Below, piece by piece: positions 60,275 to 64,000 of a DNA stretch of 64,000 bases; the first letter of the stretch is position 1, and each line of letters opens with the position of its first letter. Origin of the DNA: Odontesthes bonariensis (lineage: Eukaryota; Chordata; Actinopteri; Atheriniformes; Atherinopsidae); contig NC_134524.1 of the NCBI RefSeq assembly GCF_027942865.1, forward strand, positions 25,830,536-25,894,535, given 5' to 3'. The position numbers and the translations under genes were made by a program. Below the pieces are notes generated by a model. It made no database searches, had not been told where the DNA came from, and was given only the letters and a program-made list of their open reading frames with translations.

Positions 60275-60840
60275 CAGATGCATCTGGACCTTCAGTTGAT
60301 CCATCTACTGTTCACTGAAGCCTCGTCAGAAATGGTCTCCATGGAAGGGTGGCTGTCAGGAAGCCATTTATAAGGAAGGGAAACAGGGAGAAAAGGCTGA
60401 GGTTTGCCAAATGACACAAGAAGTGGACTGAAAATCAGTGGCGACAGGTCTGATGGAGGGATGAATCCTCCCCAGAGCCCAGACCTCAACATTACTGAAG
60501 CAGTGTGGGGTCATCCTGACAGAGAACAGAACAAAAGCAGCCAACATCCAAAGGAGAGCTTTGGGATGTCCTTCAAGAAGCCTGGAGAACTATTCCTGAA
60601 GACTACTTAAAGAAATGACACAAAGCTCGTCTAAAAGGGTTCAGATTATGTTGAAGAATAAAGGTGCTCAGACCAAATATTGACTTTCAAGCTCGTTAGA
60701 ATTGTATATAGTTTTGCCTTTTATACTGTATTCAAATTTATGTTTGCACATGTTATAATAATTTGCTTGTTAATTCCCATTTTCATGGCAATATAAAGAT
60801 AAATTACCTTTGCAGGGTCATTGATTTAATTTCAACTTCA
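60275..60840 (+). mobile_element. Tc1-like transposon relic, second copy
   Basis: It matches 17990-18325 and 18855-18960 of the Tc1 element at 17.6 kb (words GCAGTGTGGGGTCATCCTGA, CAAGAAGCCTGGAGAACTAT), but without the LINE insertion. The left part is truncated by another repeat ending near 60260. Confidence 0.8.
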
Positions 60841-60865
60841 ATTATGATCTGCATTTTTAAGAAAT

Positions 60866-62720
60866 TTGTTTGGAATTAGTTCAAATGGAGAATTGGAGAA
60901 TTTTGAGCATGGCAATGAATCTGGAAGGTTCCTAGCAAATCAATTAAAGATAAACAAAGAGAAAACAACAATCTCTTCGGTTAGGGATTCGGAAGGAAAT
61001 ATTACCCATGACCCTGATGTAATCAACAATGCTTTTAGGATCTTCTACAAAGCCTTATATTCATCACAAAATGATCCACCAGACAGAAACATAGATCAGT
61101 TTCTTAGTAACATCAACCTCCCAAAATTACAACTCGAACAGGCCACGGCTCTGGATTCACCTCTCTCAACAGGAGAACTCCATGAAGCCCTTCAACATAT
61201 GCCTAGTAACAAAGCCCCAGGACCAGATGGTTTTCCAGCTGAGTTCTACAAAGAATTTTGGACTGTTTTGGAACCTACATTTCACAAAATGGTTTTACAA
61301 GTCAAGGAGAATGGCAGATTATCCCCTAACATGAACTCTGCTAACATTATCCTTCTACAGAAACCAGGAAAAGACCCTGTACTTCCATCCAGCTACCGCC
61401 AAATATCACTAATAAAAGTAGACCTCAAAATAATCTGCAAAGCTCTCGCCAAAATAATAGAAAAAATAACTCCCCTTATAATACATCCTGACCAGACAGG
61501 TTTTATAAAGGGTAGACACTCATCCACTAACACACGCAGACTAATTAATCTCATAGATTATTCTACCATCAACAACTTGGAAACCACAATTGTCTCTCTA
61601 GATGCTGAAAAAGCATTTGATAAAGTTAACTGGAAATTTTTATTTGCAGCATTAAACAAATTCGGGTTTGTTTCGTACTTCATTAATTGGATAAGGATAC
61701 TATATAGCTCCCCAAATGCATGAGTCAGGACAAATGATCAAATTTCTCTAAGCTTTAGTCTGCAGAGAGGTACCAGACAGGGTTTCCCACTTTCACCCAC
61801 ACTTTTTGCCATCTTAATCGAACCTTTAGCAGCTGCTATCAGACAAGATGGAAATATTAAAGGCATCCATCCCAAAAATATTAAACATAAAATAAGTCTT
61901 TATGCTGATGATGTATTACTTTTCCTTCAGAACTCAGAGACATCTCTCACTCACACGATCACACTCATAAATAAATTCTCAGCACTTTCTGACTACTCTA
62001 TCAACTGGTCTAAGACCACAGTTCTGCCCATCAACTGTAGTTTCAAGAATACACCTGCTATCACTTTACAGTCAGGAAATATTAGATACTTAGGCATAAA
62101 CATTTCCTCCAGGCTGTCAGAGCTAACAAAGCTAAATTATGTTCAACTCTTAAAGACAGTAGAGGATGATCTCACTCGTTGGAAGTTGTAGCAGTCACAG
62201 TGCCGTGTGGATTAAGAGTTTTTCAAACTTTGACAAAACCAACATTCCTGTGGGGGATGTTTACGTATGTGGATATAAACCAGATCTTCATTTTCTTTCC
62301 ACAAAGGAAAAAGAGACAGAAACTGCCTAATTTACGTTCACCTTCTACCCTTTTGGGAGTGAAAAATAAGCAACAGACACTTACAATAAAAATTGGGATA
62401 GACTCTAACGAACAAAGAACTCACTCTTGGAAAAGTGGGACACTTACTATCTTATCTGGACCATAACTCGAAAGTTGACACTTTAACACCCCTTTTCACC
62501 AGCAAACCGACCAGATGGCTACATACGAACTGAGAAGACTTCATAAGACTCACTTTTAGTCGAATATTAAAACTATATTAAATGTGTTTGATAACCGTGT
62601 ACAATTTCTTTCAGGTTTCCAGCTTGATCACAAGACGCATATAGAGACAATTTGTACGATTCTGGCTTAAATATTGACGAAGAAACAAACTTGTTGGAAA
62701 ATGCCCAACCTGCCTGATGG
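60866..62720 (+). mobile_element. L1-type LINE ORF2 fragment (reverse transcriptase)
   Basis: The frame 60866-61723 carries the L1 signatures NKAPGPDGFPAEFYK, SYRQISLI, HPDQTGFIKGR and SLDAEKAFDKVNW. One in-frame TGA (61721-61723) interrupts it. The same frame then continues with RGTRQGFPLSPTLFA, SLYADDVLLF and IRYLGINIS to about 62190. Thereafter frames break, and a Cys-rich remnant appears near 62690. The endonuclease half and the 3' end are missing, so it is dead. Confidence 0.85.
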
Positions 62721-64000
62721 AACCACATTGCCCCCTAGTGGTCTGCAGTGTTGATTAGTTGAACATTTAAATCCCAGAGGACTCAGTAAAATGGACAAGC
62801 TATATGCAACTATTAACTTCTAACGATGTCCCTTCGGTATCTATTTGGTATTTGTTTGGTGTCCCCATTGTTAACACAGAAAATTAACATTGTGTGGTTC
62901 GCTATTCATGTGTCACGATTTTATAGATATCCATCTGAATTTTGAAGTCATAATTGTCTTTATCATGTGTGTTATTTTGATGTCTTTATATTGCAAGTCT
63001 ATGTTATATCTTTAATCTGCATATCTTAACAAGATGTGGTGTTTTCAGAATCACCGAGACAAATGTTCTATGAGATGGGAGTAATGGAGAAACACAGAGT
63101 TCTTTGTCTCATCCAGAAATCCAGATATAGCACAGATCACCTTACACAGACACCCAGTTAAACATGCACACAGTTCAAGCATGTCATTGGCTGAAAAAGT
63201 AGTGTAAGCCCCGCCTCCGAGAGTCAAAACCCGGAACCCGCGAAAAACACTCTCTCTCTAGTTCTCTCGTTTGCTGGCTCGCTTCAGGCGTCTTGTCTCT
63301 TGTTTCTTGCGCTCATGTTGTTTTCCAGAAGCACGCTCTTGTTTTCAGAGGGAGAACAATGGAGAATTGATCAGATGAGTTGCTCAGAGAGATTTGAAGA
63401 GCACGGAAAGATGAGAGTATGAGCCGTGCAGAAGCAGGACCCAAGGAAAGACGAGAGGATGAAGCCCTCCATGACCAAAGAAGGACCCAAGGGAAACGAG
63501 GAAGACCCGAACAAAGAAACAGATTGAAATACTCTGAAGATGCACGTTTTACGTGTTTTTGTTCGTCCCTCGCCATCCACGTCCTTCTACGTCGCACGTC
63601 CTAACCTCCGCTGTTTCACGCCATCATCACCTTTTTCTACCAAGAAGCCAACTCCAAGCAACCTTTTATTAATCTTCTGTGAACTTAAGTTCACTTCATC
63701 AGAGAAGCAACGGACCCACACCACTTTCTCAGAAGATTCGATCATCTAACAGCAAAGCCCTCGACACCATCGTCCCCGTTTCCCGGTGGAAAGGAGCAAC
63801 TGAGAAGCTAAAAAGTCAGCCACCACAGCCAGGAAGGCCCAGAGAACGGAAGAGAAGTCCCCTCGGACCCCGCGTGGCCGCTGCCGTGTTCCGACTAAGC
63901 AGAACTTCAGCACAGTAAGACCGACCCGTTTTCACCTTAAAGTGGGTTTGATGGATGTCTCGAGGCTTTCACAGAATGATAAATTAATCCGAAATGTCAG
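62721..64000. other. Unrecognised right-edge region
   Basis: Bases 62721-63180 are AT-rich and non-coding. From about 63190 the sequence becomes GC-richer with CT-rich runs (CTCTCTCTCTAGTTCTCTC) and open but unfamiliar frames (63313-63597 minus, 63419-63604 and 63679-63918 plus). It resembles the untranslated leader of an LTR retrotransposon or a gene whose body lies beyond the window. Neither is shown. Confidence 0.35.

Overview
This window looks like vertebrate, almost certainly teleost fish, nuclear DNA. Genes are split by GT-AG introns. Intergenic DNA is AT-rich and full of fish-typical repeats: Tc1-like transposons, L2/Rex-type LINE 3' tails, an L1-type reverse transcriptase, TTAA-flanked DNA transposons and MITEs, and an LTR miniature. 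Three genes are recognised firmly: GRPEL1 (+), TADA2B (-) and CCDC96/CFAP184 (+). They sit in the neighbourhood they share on human 4p16. The species cannot be named from the sequence alone.

Layout. 1-26.6 kb: no gene recognised; mostly repeats, including a nested stack of transposons at 15.3-17.4 kb and a Tc1 element split by a LINE tail at 17.6-19.1 kb. 26.77-30.69 kb: GRPEL1, four coding exons. 34.44-38.13 kb: TADA2B, two coding exons on the minus strand. It is head to head with CCDC96 across a promoter of about 260 bp that holds a CCAAT box and an RFX-type X-box. 38.39-45.73 kb: CCDC96, three exons, with a 6-kb intron filled by a LINE and a MITE. 46.82-47.36 kb: a complete 537-bp terminal-repeat retrotransposon in miniature whose LTRs carry tRNA-like A and B boxes.

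49.36-56.63 kb (minus strand) holds the most striking item. One signal-peptide exon, a Pro/Thr-rich exon, and then three chemokine-like four-cysteine domains in series (CXC, CX2C, CXC) join through nine exons with compatible phases. The result is one open frame of 421 residues with a single stop. Domains 1 and 2 are separated by a Gly/Pro-rich linker. Decayed pieces of at least one further domain lie between domains 2 and 3. I read this as a candidate poly-chemokine gene, or an array of chemokine domains behind one signal peptide; I know of no described family with this architecture. 57-64 kb holds more repeats, an L1-type reverse transcriptase with one in-frame stop, and an unrecognised GC-richer stretch at the right edge.

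The three named genes serve unrelated roles: mitochondrial import (GRPEL1), SAGA histone acetylation (TADA2B) and cilia (CCDC96). The chemokine-like gene would be a secreted immune ligand. They are neighbours by ancestry, not an operon-like unit.
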